From Stachybotrys elegans (taxonomy: Eukaryota; Ascomycota; Sordariomycetes; Hypocreales; Stachybotryaceae): 64,000 bases of DNA. Location: positions 1 to 64,000 of the forward strand of contig JAGPNK010000040.1 of assembly GCA_020746835.1 (NCBI GenBank). Reading direction: 5' to 3'. Of the stretch, positions 46,382 through 56,225 are shown in pieces. Positions within the stretch are counted from its first letter, which is position 1. Every line of letters starts with the position of its first letter. A model generated the notes under the pieces. It searched no databases, was not told the DNA's origin, and worked only from the letters and a program-made list of their open reading frames with translations. Made by a program: the position numbers and the translations under genes.

Positions 46382-47617
46382 TCATGGTACAGCCTCATAC
46401 CAATTCGTTTCAAGCTCCCCGCCCAATTTGTCCTCGCTACGCTGCATCAGGGCTACTATAGCCTCCTCTTGGAGCCTTACCTTCGACAAGGCTGTGTTCA
46501 GGAGCCCTCTTGATGCTGCGGTAGGGTCATGATGCATAGAGCCCGCTGCCGAGGTGTTCAAGTCTATTTCCAGTGTCGTCTTGGCATTTGCAACCTCATC
46601 TGGAATGGTTCCCCACAGAGCGCGCCGTATTCTAGGTACCATTTGAGTAATCAGGGAGAGGTGCAGGCCGCGATTGAATGTTGGGCATATAGTGAACACT
46701 GTAGGGGGGCCGAGCTGAAATGGCGGTAGATCCACGTTCGTCTCCGGGTTTCCGAGCAATCTTTCCAGTAACAAATGGTATAACTCAAGCAAGCAGACGC
46801 AGCAGCTGGCCAGTAACAGTATTGTCGGTAAATAAATCGCACTTGAAGACGCTGACAAAGTGTCATCGCCGGCAGTCGGCGACTCAACCATTGTATTGGC
46901 AGCGCGGACGAAGTCTTGAGCTGTAAGATATAGCTCCTGTATGGTTGTACTTGGTCCGCCAGCCGTGCTGGCACCAGCCGGTATTCTCCGAGGGTCATTG
47001 GTTGCATTAGCTGAGACAGCGAGCCGAAGGGAGTGCTTGAGCCCAAGGAGCCTGAAATGTAAGTTCCATAGCTGGTAATGCGTCCGTGGAGCCACCTCTA
47101 AGGGGCAACTAGGTGGTGCGTCGGTTGGTTCGGCCTCCTCATGGGAGGGAGTTGAGTGTAATGTTGCATCAAGGTCGCTGGCAAATAACATGTGGTAGTC
47201 ACCTGCATCAAGTTGGCTGGCAGAATCCATAGAAGAATAGTCGCTGATCATGTTCAACTCCGTCATTGTCGTCATCTCAGGGCTGCCCAGGTCCAGGAAC
47301 GTGTGGGTGGGGTCGGCGGCTGTTGCTCGCTGCATGCTATCGTGGAGCAATACTGATATTGAATCACCCCTATAGCCCAAATTGTGCAGCGATGGCTCAG
47401 TCAGGTCTGAGGGCTCGGTGAGATTGCTGGTAGTAAATCTTGAGCCCCGCGGGCGCCCCAGTCGACGAGGTGGGCTGAATCGGCAGGCAATGTCTAGGCG
47501 GCGGCATCTCTGACACTCTTGGAATCCAACTACTGTCTCGCACCTTGTCTTGAGCGCGTGACACCTGTCGCAAGCATCCCGGCGGGCTGTCCTGGGTTTG
47601 GGAGCGTCATCAGACAT
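46382..47617 (-). CDS. Zn2Cys6 transcription factor (AflR-like), probable cluster regulator
   Basis: A 411-aa intronless fungal regulator. The N-terminus starts MSDDAPKPRTARRDACDRC and completes the binuclear cluster with HALKTRC, ECQRCRRLDIAC and FSPPRRLGRPRG, giving the six cysteines at residues 16-46. The frame is open upstream to 47,725 but only from a TTG, so the ATG at 47,617 is preferred. After the finger comes a Ser/Thr- and acid-rich linker and then a helical C-terminal half (HYQLWNLHFRLLGL, IYLPTILLLASCCVCLLELY) of the kind seen in AflR-type pathway-specific factors. It is convergent with the PKS. TCG(N5)CGR sites in the PKS/ER promoter and before the MFS gene fit control by this protein. 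This is an inference. Confidence 0.88.
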   Translation of the reverse strand: MSDDAPKPRTARRDACDRCHALKTRCETVVGFQECQRCRRLDIACRFSPPRRLGRPRGSRFTTSNLTEPSDLTEPSLHNLGYRGDSISVLLHDSMQRATAADPTHTFLDLGSPEMTTMTELNMISDYSSMDSASQLDAGDYHMLFASDLDATLHSTPSHEEAEPTDAPPSCPLEVAPRTHYQLWNLHFRLLGLKHSLRLAVSANATNDPRRIPAGASTAGGPSTTIQELYLTAQDFVRAANTMVESPTAGDDTLSASSSAIYLPTILLLASCCVCLLELYHLLLERLLGNPETNVDLPPFQLGPPTVFTICPTFNRGLHLSLITQMVPRIRRALWGTIPDEVANAKTTLEIDLNTSAAGSMHHDPTAASRGLLNTALSKVRLQEEAIVALMQRSEDKLGGELETNWYEAVP

Positions 47618-48555
47618 TGAAGTCAGTAGTTCGCTTGGATGACCGGCTGGTGGACGGACATGAGAGAACTGTATAATGAGGATTCCTATTGTGCATATAT
47701 GAATACTGTCGGAAAGCTCGCCCAAGACATCAAACGATGGAAAGAATTAAGAGAGGGGTTTGCAATCCGATCAGTAATTTGGATTCATTAAGCTTACGCC
47801 CAAGACACAAAGTGTGGCAGCTTTGTTCGCTTGAGAGGCGGTAGTGAAAGATGATGCATCCTGCTTCCTGGATTCTTAAAAAATCGCTCAACAACCTAGC
47901 AAGAACCCCTACAGTTCCTGTCCTTTTCAGGAAGACCAAGGACTTGTTGTATGTGTAGACCTGGACACCTAGTGTGTAAGCGTCTGCATCTTTACATCCA
48001 ATGGGAGCTCATAGGTGCACTGCCCCCGGTGCGAAAAGAGTTGCACCAATCCGTTGGTGGAAATAAAATACATTATGTTAGCAGCATTAGAGCTGTAGGC
48101 AAAGATCCCCTTGTATGGGCGCTGATTCAGCAAGTGTGGGTTTAATACAAGCTTGCTGCTCCTTCACACTCAAGGGAATAGTTAGGGCTGGCAAAGGTTA
48201 AGATTATAGCTCGCAAAGGTCATTGTTAGGGCAACAAGTAAGGGTCAGGGTCATAGCTACATAGGTAGCTTAGAATTTCACCTTTGCCCACAGCCCCTGA
48301 CGATGACCTCTGCTGGGCAGTGATAGTTATGTGATCCTTACTGCAATTTGCACTGGGGGCGGTGAACCTATGAGGTCCCACGTCCCATGAGTAATATGAG
48401 TCAGCCGCTCCGCGCCTGAGTGGAGCGGAGTTCATGAACCACGTCCTTGCCCTGCAGAGTAACGTATGCAAGCTATTAGCGTCCCAAGTCCTTGCAGGAG
48501 ATGAGAAGAGAGTCATAAACATTCAGTCTCACTCGGTAAGTAAATAATGCAATGA
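47618..48555. other. Regulator upstream region and spacer
   Basis: No gene recognised. It should hold the regulator promoter. It contains a transposon-end remnant at 48,141-48,180 (listed separately) and, at 48,186-48,265, several GGGTTAG/TAGGGC/AAGGGTCA words. Short minus-strand frames at 48,226-48,522 are not credible genes. Confidence 0.5.
48141..48180 (+). mobile_element. Orphan right-end fragment of a TIR transposon
   Basis: Reads AATACAAGCTTGCTGCTCCT then TCACACTCAAGGGAATA. This parallels the right end of the transposon at 49,445-51,675 (AATATAAGCTTGCTCCTCCC then GCACACTCAAAGGGATA) with only a few differences. No matching left end is found nearby, so this is a lone remnant. Confidence 0.55.
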
Positions 48556-48559
48556 CACT

Positions 48560-49202
48560 GGCATGCAGCCGTGGCATCGAAGCCTGTCTTTGACAAGATC
48601 GTGGTCCGTCAAGACCTTGATGGCTACCTTTGGCGCAAGTGCGTCTCCATGGATCCGCTTGCCAACGCAAAGTCGCTGTGGTGAACGGGGACATCGGGCA
48701 CCGTGGTGATCGCAAACGTGCTGTGCAGGCTCGGCAGATTGTGGGAGACATTGCCTGTTTTGAAGAAGTAGTCATGAGTAAATAGAGCTTGACGAGTGAG
48801 TTCATTGTCGAGGACGTGTGGTTGACTTACCCATGTCAGTGCCTGCGGCCGAGGGCTGGTCGTCCATGAGAAGGACCTTGTTGCCAAGAGCCGCTATCTC
48901 GGTCAGGTATTCGCCGCAGAGCGCCTCATTCACGCGCAACTCCTTGTATGGCGCAGACGGCGTCACCTTGGCCGAGCAGCCGTGAATGCCGTGTTCAGCC
49001 CGTAAGCGCTGCCATGCACTCGGAAGCCTCGCGCCTCCAGCCAAGCAGTGAGGCTGGCATGCGCAAAGACTTCTTGGCAGCCTAACTCTGGGCGGCCGTG
49101 GAGAGCTTCTTCGTCGTCAGAGGCGGCATCAATAACGTGGGACAATGCTGATCTGGCTTGCTCGAGGTCGAAGAGGTATTGAAACATCCAACAACGGCGC
49201 AA
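48560..49202 (-). pseudogene. M20-family amidohydrolase/peptidase, central part deleted
   Basis: M20D enzymes are metal-dependent amidohydrolases (aminoacylase/PM20D2-like). The N-terminal piece reads EEALHGRPELGCQEVFAHAS, LTAWLEARGFRVHGSAYGL and NTAFTAA. The C-terminal piece reads ALCGEYLTEIAALGNKVLL, SAAGTDMG then, after a still recognisable intron, NVSHNLPSLHSTFAI, PVHHSDFALASGS and finally AIKVLTDHDLVKDRL. Between them roughly 200-250 residues expected for the family, including the first metal-binding residues and the dimerisation domain, are missing near 48,965. The parts are in different frames. It cannot make a working enzyme. The downstream neighbour is a TIR transposon. Confidence 0.75.
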
Positions 49203-49444
49203 TCACGGTCTCTGTACTTGTTGCCGTCATTGCTATTCCTGATTGGCGTGGCTGCACATTGAGGTCGGGTGACAGGGAAGAAAGGACTAGGTTAAAGTAA
49301 AGCTGCTTGCACAACAAGTCGTTGCGTGATCGGGCACGCCCGGCGACTGATCCTCGTAAAGGAACTTATTACCACGCGCCCGATGGGGCGAGATATGAGT
49401 CTCATCTCGAACAACAGGATGCCATTCACTACCTATCGGTACTA

Positions 49445-51675
49445 TCCCTTTGAGTGTGCGGGAGGAGCAAGCAGGTTACAGACAGGGTTTTTAACCAATA
49501 AAAATATAGAAAAAAATCGTGACTTTGGTTTCCTAAGAAATTAGGCTATAATAGAAGTCCTAGCATTCCTGCCTAGTATATATAGCTATATTATATATAT
49601 TACATTCTAGCTAGGTCTTTATAGGCTGTTTAAGGCTATTTCTACTAGTCTAATCTAGGGGCTACTAGTAGTAGAGAGAGCTTTATAACTATATCTTATC
49701 TATCTAGAGTCTCTAATAGCCTAAATAATAGCTACTTTTCTCCCTATTAATATAATTATACTATAATAGAGTGACTATAGTGTCTTTAGCCTTAAAGAGC
49801 TTCTTTATACTCTTAGTCTTTCTATATAAAGCAATAAGATTATTAATAAAACACTACTACTATAGCTTTTATACCCTATATAGAGGCTATAGTAAAGGCC
49901 CTAAAGCCTATTACTATAATAGATAGCTATTAATAAGGACTACTTTAAATAGAAAGGTTTAGACTATTACTTACTATTTTTTCTTATAGTTTTAGTAGTT
50001 AAGACTTTCTATAGTCTATAGTTAATTCTTTATATCTATAGTATTTATTTTTTTATTATAAATAGCTATAGTCTTTAATATAGAGAGTTTCTTAACTAGA
50101 TTAGAGTTAAATTTATAGTAAATAGAGTATAACTATACTATTATTATAAAGGGCTACTAGTGAATTTAATAGATAAATTTATCCTCTATAAATACTATTA
50201 ATAGTACTATTATAAGGGTATTATCTTTCTATATAATTTAATTAACTTTAAGGGATTAAATAAAGAATTAATATATATTTTTTTATTAATTATATAGTTT
50301 AGACTCTTTTCTCTAATATATTTTACTATTTAGTATAGCTATAGCTTTAATATAGTTAAAAGTCTAGTACTTTTTAATATAGTTTTATTACTTAGCTATA
50401 ATAAAGGGTTTATAAATACTATAGTTAATTTAAGTAATATCTATAGTAGTTATTTTTTAATTTCTAAAAGTCTAGAAAAAATATAGTAATAAAAAGAAAT
50501 TATTAAGGAAAATATAATAGATAGCTATTAGTAGTCTAAATAGTAAGAAAACTACTATAGCTTATATAGAGTTTAGAGCTTTTATTATATTAGGGGTAGC
50601 TTTATACTTTTTCCCTTACTATAAGCCTTACTACTATAAGCCCTACTATTATAAGCCTTACTATTATAAGCCCTACTATTACTATAAACTCTACTATTAC
50701 TATAAGCCTTATTACTATAAGCCCTACTTTATCTTTTTAATAATAGTAGGTATAGACTATAGTATATACTAAATCCACTATAAAAAATAGCTTAATTAAG
50801 CTATAATTTAAACTTTAAATCCAATAGGTATTAGTTTACTAGAGATAGTTATTTTTTTATAAATATAGCTTTTAAAGCTAACTATATACTTATTTATAAA
50901 GAGATTTATACTTAGAACTTAGAGTTATAAAGAAATAGTCTATAGGTAATTAAACTACTTATTATAAAGCTTAAAAAGCCTTTATAACTATAATAAAAAA
51001 AGGGAAATTTATATATAGTAAGATAGTAGCTAGAACTAGTTAAAAGTTATATATTTAATAATAGAATAATTTAAAAAGTATTCCTTTATTTTAAAAACCT
51101 TTTAATAGTCTTTTAGATAGGTTTTTCTATATAAATCTATATAAATCTATATAGTAAGCTATAAATAGATCTTTAGTACTAAGATTAAGCTTTAAGCTTT
51201 CTTTTATTATAAAAGCTACTTTATATAGCTACTATTACTATAAAAACTACATTTAGAACCTTAAGTAAGCTTAAAAGCCTTATTTATATAATAAACCTAT
51301 CTTTTTATAAGAAAAATAAATATAAAAAGCTAGAAAAGGTTAACTAGACTTATTAGTAATAATAATAAAAGTAAATAATATTATTCTATCTCTATTAGTA
51401 TAAAGGCACTACTATACTTATTAATAAACTTAAAATTTAGTCTTTTTATAATATTATTATCTTACTCTTACTAATAGTAATCTAGCTATATAAAAAGCTT
51501 ATTATTAACTTTACTAATACCTCTAACTATAATTATATTCTCTATTATAATATTTTAAATATTTATTTAGTATGGCTTTTAGTAGAGAAAGGGTTAAAGT
51601 TACTTCTTATACTGACCTAAATTAAGGGGTATATAGGTCTAATATAAGCTTGCTCCTCCCGCACACTCAAAGGGA
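49445..51675. mobile_element. TIR DNA transposon with TA target duplication, RIP-degraded
   Basis: The ends are perfect inverted repeats of at least 28 bp: left TCCCTTTGAGTGTGCGGGAG then GAGCAAGC, right GCTTGCTC then CTCCCGCACACTCAAAGGGA. Both are flanked by TA (49,443-49,444 and 51,676-51,677), as in Tc1/mariner-like insertions. The 2,231-bp interior is strongly AT-rich with C mostly before T, so any transposase has been erased; no frame above about 60 codons is credible. An internal minisatellite lies at about 50,620-50,735. Its first 170 and last 90 bases are shared with the 256-bp element at 59,071-59,326. Confidence 0.9.
50620..50735 (+). repeat. Minisatellite inside the TIR transposon
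   Basis: Six to seven imperfect copies of a unit of about 15-18 bases of the form CCTACTATTATAAG or CCTTACTACTATAAG, arranged head to tail. Confidence 0.75.
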
Positions 51676-51980
51676 TAACATAAGGGCTGTAGCCAATAGC
51701 CGACAGATGGTGCGGAAATCCGCGCTATGCTCACTGCTCCGTAGCAATTTGCATGCATTATCAGATCCCAACGTACGTTACAAGCTCGGTCTTCCTCAGC
51801 TTATCAGACCCAGAATCCTGGTCCAGAGTCTCGCGACACGCCACACCATGTCGACATTTAATATACAGGCCAAGGATGCGATCAAAAGATGAGCCGTCGA
51901 ACTCGAATGCACATGGTCCTCTCTTGCTGCTGCTTCACACAATTCAACAGTACGCCCAGGCCTTGCCGACTTTAATCACA

Positions 51981-53677
51981 ATGTCATCTCACGCCAAGGA
52001 TGATGTCGAGAAGCCTGGCCAAACCACGACTGCAGCAGGTTTGCCAGCAAGGACATTGAAGATACAGCCATCGTAGCCTCCCTGAGCGCAACCGAGGCGC
52101 GCTCGCTGCTGATCGATCGTACCCATCATGCTCTTCTCATGCCTCTTCCAGACGCTCGGCAAATCATCGCTGAGCTACTCCTCCATCATGGGCTCCACAT
52201 GATCGGATCCGACTACTCCTGGGCCAGCAGCATCTATTATTTTGGCTACCTCGTTTTCCGTATCCGGTATCCTACCTCATCGTCAAGTTTCCCGTGGGCC
52301 AGGTGATTGCCGCTGCATGGCGAGTCGTTTTATGACTTTCCTGCCCTCCATTCGCCTACACGTGTAATACCATCACAGCATCACTTGGGGCGCCATCATC
52401 ATGCTTTCCGCTGCCGGGTGGCCTTCTGGCTACCCGCTTCTTCCTGGGACTTGCCGAGGCTACTATTGCGCCAGAACTGGCACTCATGTTGTCGGTATGG
52501 TACAAGAGGTCGGGGCAGCCTATTCGTCACAATGTCTGGTTCATGGGCAACGTCATCGCAGGCTTTTTCGCCCCGCTCCTTTCCTATGGCATCAGCTTCC
52601 CTACGTGGAGAGTAAGTCGTGCCCCAGACCAGAAGTAGTCGCTCTTCAATATCCACTAACTGCTTCTTCTCATCTATAGATCTTGTTCATCTTGTTCGGC
52701 GGAATTACCATCCTCTGGGGCTCAGCCCTGTTCTTCTTACTTGACGAGCCCGCGACTGCACGATTTTTAACCCCAGCGAATCGCGAAAAGGCCATGATCC
52801 GTGTGTCGGAGAACAAGATGGCATCGAAAGACCACAGCTTCAAGTTGCCGCAGCTTATCGAGGGCCTAACCGACCCAAAACCGTGGCTCTTGTTCCTGAT
52901 CATGCTTTCCTCGACCTTGCTCAATGGTCGAGCGAGTGTATGTCTGCCCATCCCCTGGTCCAGCGCTTCCAGGTCACCGGTGAATGCATTCTGACTGACG
53001 TGCTCCTCACTCCTACAGTTCCAAGCTTTCATCGTTCAGGGCATGGGCTTCAACAAGGTCAATTCGTATCTCGTGCAAGTCATTTCCGCAGCTTTCCAGG
53101 CCCTGTTCGTCTTCACCGCTACAGTTGGTAGCTCCTATATCAAGAACTCGCGGACCTACTTCATGGTGTTCCTATACGCCATTTCCGTGGCCGGTGCCGT
53201 CATGGTGCGCCAGATCGAACAGCAACGGCTCTGGGCCCGTTTCCTCGGGTACTGCCTCTGCATTGCCTTTTCCGGCAACTTTCCCATGATCTTTGCCATG
53301 TCGACGGCCAATTTTGCCGGCTATACAAAGAAGGCTACTGTTAATGCTGCTGTGAGTATTGGTAAAGACAGGGAAACTGTGTGCTGACGCGTCTTCGTGA
53401 CATAGCTCTTTGTTGCTTATTGTGCTGCCAATGTGTCATCACCCCAGCTCTTTTCCGCTAGTGAGGCCCCAACGTATCCCAGGGCTTCACCGCCTGTTTC
53501 ATCTGCCTAAGCTGCTCGGTTGTTTTCACGGGCATCTTGCGCGCGTATCTCATTTGGGAGAACAGGAAGCGTGATCAACAGTTCGGCACCAGATCATCGG
53601 AGGAAGAGATAAACGTGGAGCTTTTGGTTTCTGACAAGACTGAGATGGAGATTCCCGAGTTCCGTTTCGTCTTCTGA
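51981..53677 (+). pseudogene. Allantoate-permease-type MFS transporter (ACS family), frameshifted
   Basis: Dal5-like anion:cation symporters import allantoate, ureidosuccinate or similar organic anions. Starting near MSSHAKDDVEKPGQTTTAAG, the protein can be followed through several frames: DIEDTAIVASLSATEARSLL; GSDYSWASSIYYFGYLVF; FFLGLAEATIAPELALMLS; SGQPIRHNVWFMGNVIAGFF; then ILFILFGGITILWGS, TARFLTPANREKAMIRV, KLPQLIEGLTDPKPWLLF, YIKNSRTYFMVFLYA and FSGNFPMIFAMSTANFAGYT, ending LRAYLIWENRKRDQQFG. Introns are recognisable (for example after TWR at 52,613, and after TVNAA near 53,352). Frame breaks occur near 52,045 and 53,480, and one or more lie in the 52,130-52,450 stretch. Helix 1-3 sequence is also damaged. 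The gene is dead but not ancient, and it begins about 300 bp beyond the transposon. Confidence 0.85.
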
Positions 53678-54435
53678 CGCAGTCGCCCTGAGCAGTATAG
53701 ATGCCGTTTTGAGTCAACCACGTCATTATTCGGGGTCGCAGTACCATACGATATTGTGCACCCCTGTTTTACGCGATTAGCTGCTTTAGATAGCCTAAAG
53801 ACTTGGATCGCTGTTAGTCACACTTGGGGATCTTTCAAAACATATAATGAGCTCACCCATGTGCAACTATAGCTCCATGTCTACGCGAAGTGCTATAAAT
53901 TGCCTGACATTTCGCAGCAGTGCTTTCATCGATGCCGAAACGAATCCATTTGGGGGTTTCTGTTGAACCGAGCAGGGAAAACGGTGTGAGCAGTCTACCC
54001 TAGACTCAGATAGCCTTTATAAGGGACATTGAATAGGCCGATAGATTCAACAAGCATCACGATCATAGAGAATTTAAAGTTTGGCGCTCGTAGGCACTGC
54101 TACAGCGGTGAACAGGAATTCACGTGGAACGTGAGTTATTTTGACAATTTCCAATAAAATCGCTTCCCGGCCAGGGATATTTAGACAACCGGGAACCCCA
54201 GACGCGAGTCACGAGATTGGCGGCCCATGAGCATGTGGATTGAGCCCATAATTAAATAGCCGACAGACACGACGAATCTCAAAGATGTGGGGAAGAGATA
54301 AAGAGAGTTTGTACTCCAGGGAACTGATGAGTCCTTGTCTGGGCAGAAATTTGTACAGTAGGCCTTCCTCTGCTTCGAGTTGAAGTCTGCTTCGAGTTGA
54401 AGGAAGGCAGACAGACAGATTGGTAGCAATGGCAA
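53678..54435. other. Intergenic, no gene seen
   Basis: Spacer between two pseudogenes that read in the same direction. A tandem duplication of CTGCTTCGAGTTGAAG lies at 54,367-54,403. No other feature is recognised. Confidence 0.5.
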
Positions 54436-56086
54436 GGCAGCAGCAGCAATCTACCACGATGCTACGGCTCCAGTAGATGACAGGGTGGAAGACTTGGTAC
54501 AGCGGATGACACTGGAAGAGAAGGCGGGCAGATGTTCCACAACATGATCAGTGTAGGACCGGACGGCGAGCTATCAGGTCCTGTGCCGGCGATGGCGATG
54601 CTTGACACGCGTGAGCTGCTCGAACGAAGCTCATGTCACACTTCAACCTGATAGGACCCATCAACGACCCGGGCATGGTGGCGGCATGGCAGCACGTCCT
54701 GGATCACAACCACTTCAACTCCAATGTCGGCACGGGCTTCAAAGCCGGCGCCATGAACCAGTGGCCCGAGGCGTTTGGCCTCGCGGCGCTGCATGATCCG
54801 GACCTGGTGCGACGTTTCGCTGGCTGTTCGTCGCGAGTACCTGGCAGTTGGCTTGCGACTGTAGCTTGGACCTGACCACCGAATACTGCTGGGCCCGATG
54901 CCAGGACACCTTTGGGGAGAGCTCCACACTCGCATCCGAGCTCGTTGCGGCATACATCGAGGGACTACGGGGCCCCAGCGGCGACGGCCACGACTCGGTA
55001 TCGACCATGACCAAGCACTTTCCCGGCTCCGAGCCGCTGAAGGACGGCGAAGATCCACACTTTGCCGGTGGCCAACGGCTCGTCTAGGGGAGAACCTCGA
55101 GTACCACTTGGAGCCGTTCCGGAGGGCCATCAAGGCGGGAACCCGACAGATGATGCCTTCATATGGAATGCCGGTGGACACCAACCACGAAGAGGTGGGA
55201 TGCGCCTTCAACAAGGACATTGATTCCAACTCGGCTTCAACGGCCTCGTCTGCTACCTTGCTTGGCGAGAACGTGCTGGCACGTGCTTGGGGCTGCGAGA
55301 ACCTCAGCGAAATGGACCATGTCATCAAGATCGTGGATGCCGGGTGCGATCAAGTAGGTGGCGAGTCCAAGCCTGAGCTCATGATTGAGGCAGTGCGGTC
55401 TGGCTTGGTGTCTGAAGACCGCATTGATGAGTCGGTGCGCCGCGTCTTGCGCGGAAAGTTTAGGCAGGGCTTGTTCGACGACAAGCGCTTCGTCGACGCG
55501 GATCAGGCAAGTGTCATAGTGGGCAATCCCGATTTTATGCGCATGGCCAAGGATGCGCAGCGTAAGGCTTTCGTTGTTCTTGTCAACGATGGATTCTTGC
55601 CCCTTTCCCCAAAATTCTGCAAGGTTTACGTGGAGGGAATCGATAAGACAAGGCAAATGATCGGGGTCTATTGGTCGTAGAGTCGCCCTCCTTGGCAGAC
55701 GTGGCCTACGAAACTCGGTCTGGAGGGTTTCAAGCCAAGTTCCACTCTGGGTCCTTGGAATTAACCGCGGAAGAAGTGGAAAGGCTGTACAGCATTATCA
55801 GCCAAGTCACATACACCATAATCGACGTCTACATGGAGCGGCCAGCTGTTCTTACACCTCTGGTTGAGGCGCAAATGCAGGCCCGAGCGGAGAGGATGGG
55901 AGCCGCTGTGACTAGTAGCATGGAACGAGTTGGTGGCAGCGCGCTGATGGCCAACTTTGGCGCTGCGGATGACGCCTATCTCGACGTGTGCTTTGGGGTT
56001 GGGGTGTTACCCCTAGCGGCAAGCTGCCATTTGACCTCCCGCGCTCGAATGAAGCCGTAAACAAGTCGCAGCAGAAACGAAGATAA
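54436..56086 (+). pseudogene. GH3 beta-glucosidase-type glycosidase, broken
   Basis: GH3 enzymes hydrolyse terminal beta-glucosides. The N-terminus reads DDRVEDLVQRMTLEEKAG, then, after a one-base loss, QMFHNMISVGPDGELSG, MSHFNLIGPINDP, MNQWPEAFGLAALHDP, LDLTTEYCWARCQDTFGESS, VSTMTKHFPGSEPLKDGEDP and RQMMPSYGMPV. The expected nucleophile motif (VC-x-DWG) is gone. QLGFNGLVCY is present in a slipped frame at about 55,227-55,256, but the following eight or so bases, including the Asp codon, are deleted and LLGENVLARAWG resumes. The C-terminal half (HVIKIVDAGCDQVGGESKPE, DESVRRVLRGKFRQGLFDDK, RPAVLTPLVE, DAYLDVCFGVG) continues past a stop at 55,678 to KLPFDLPRS and the natural end at 56,086. At least four lesions are present. 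Confidence 0.88.
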
Positions 56087-56225
56087 TGGTACCATGCATA
56101 ACCTTTTGCCTAAAAAGAACCCCCAAAGTCAGACTGAACTCCACAGTCATATTTTGAAGAAAGTCCTTCTGCGAAACGCCCGCCGGCTCGTTCCTGTAGC
56201 ACTCCCGACTCTGCCGGTACTCCTG

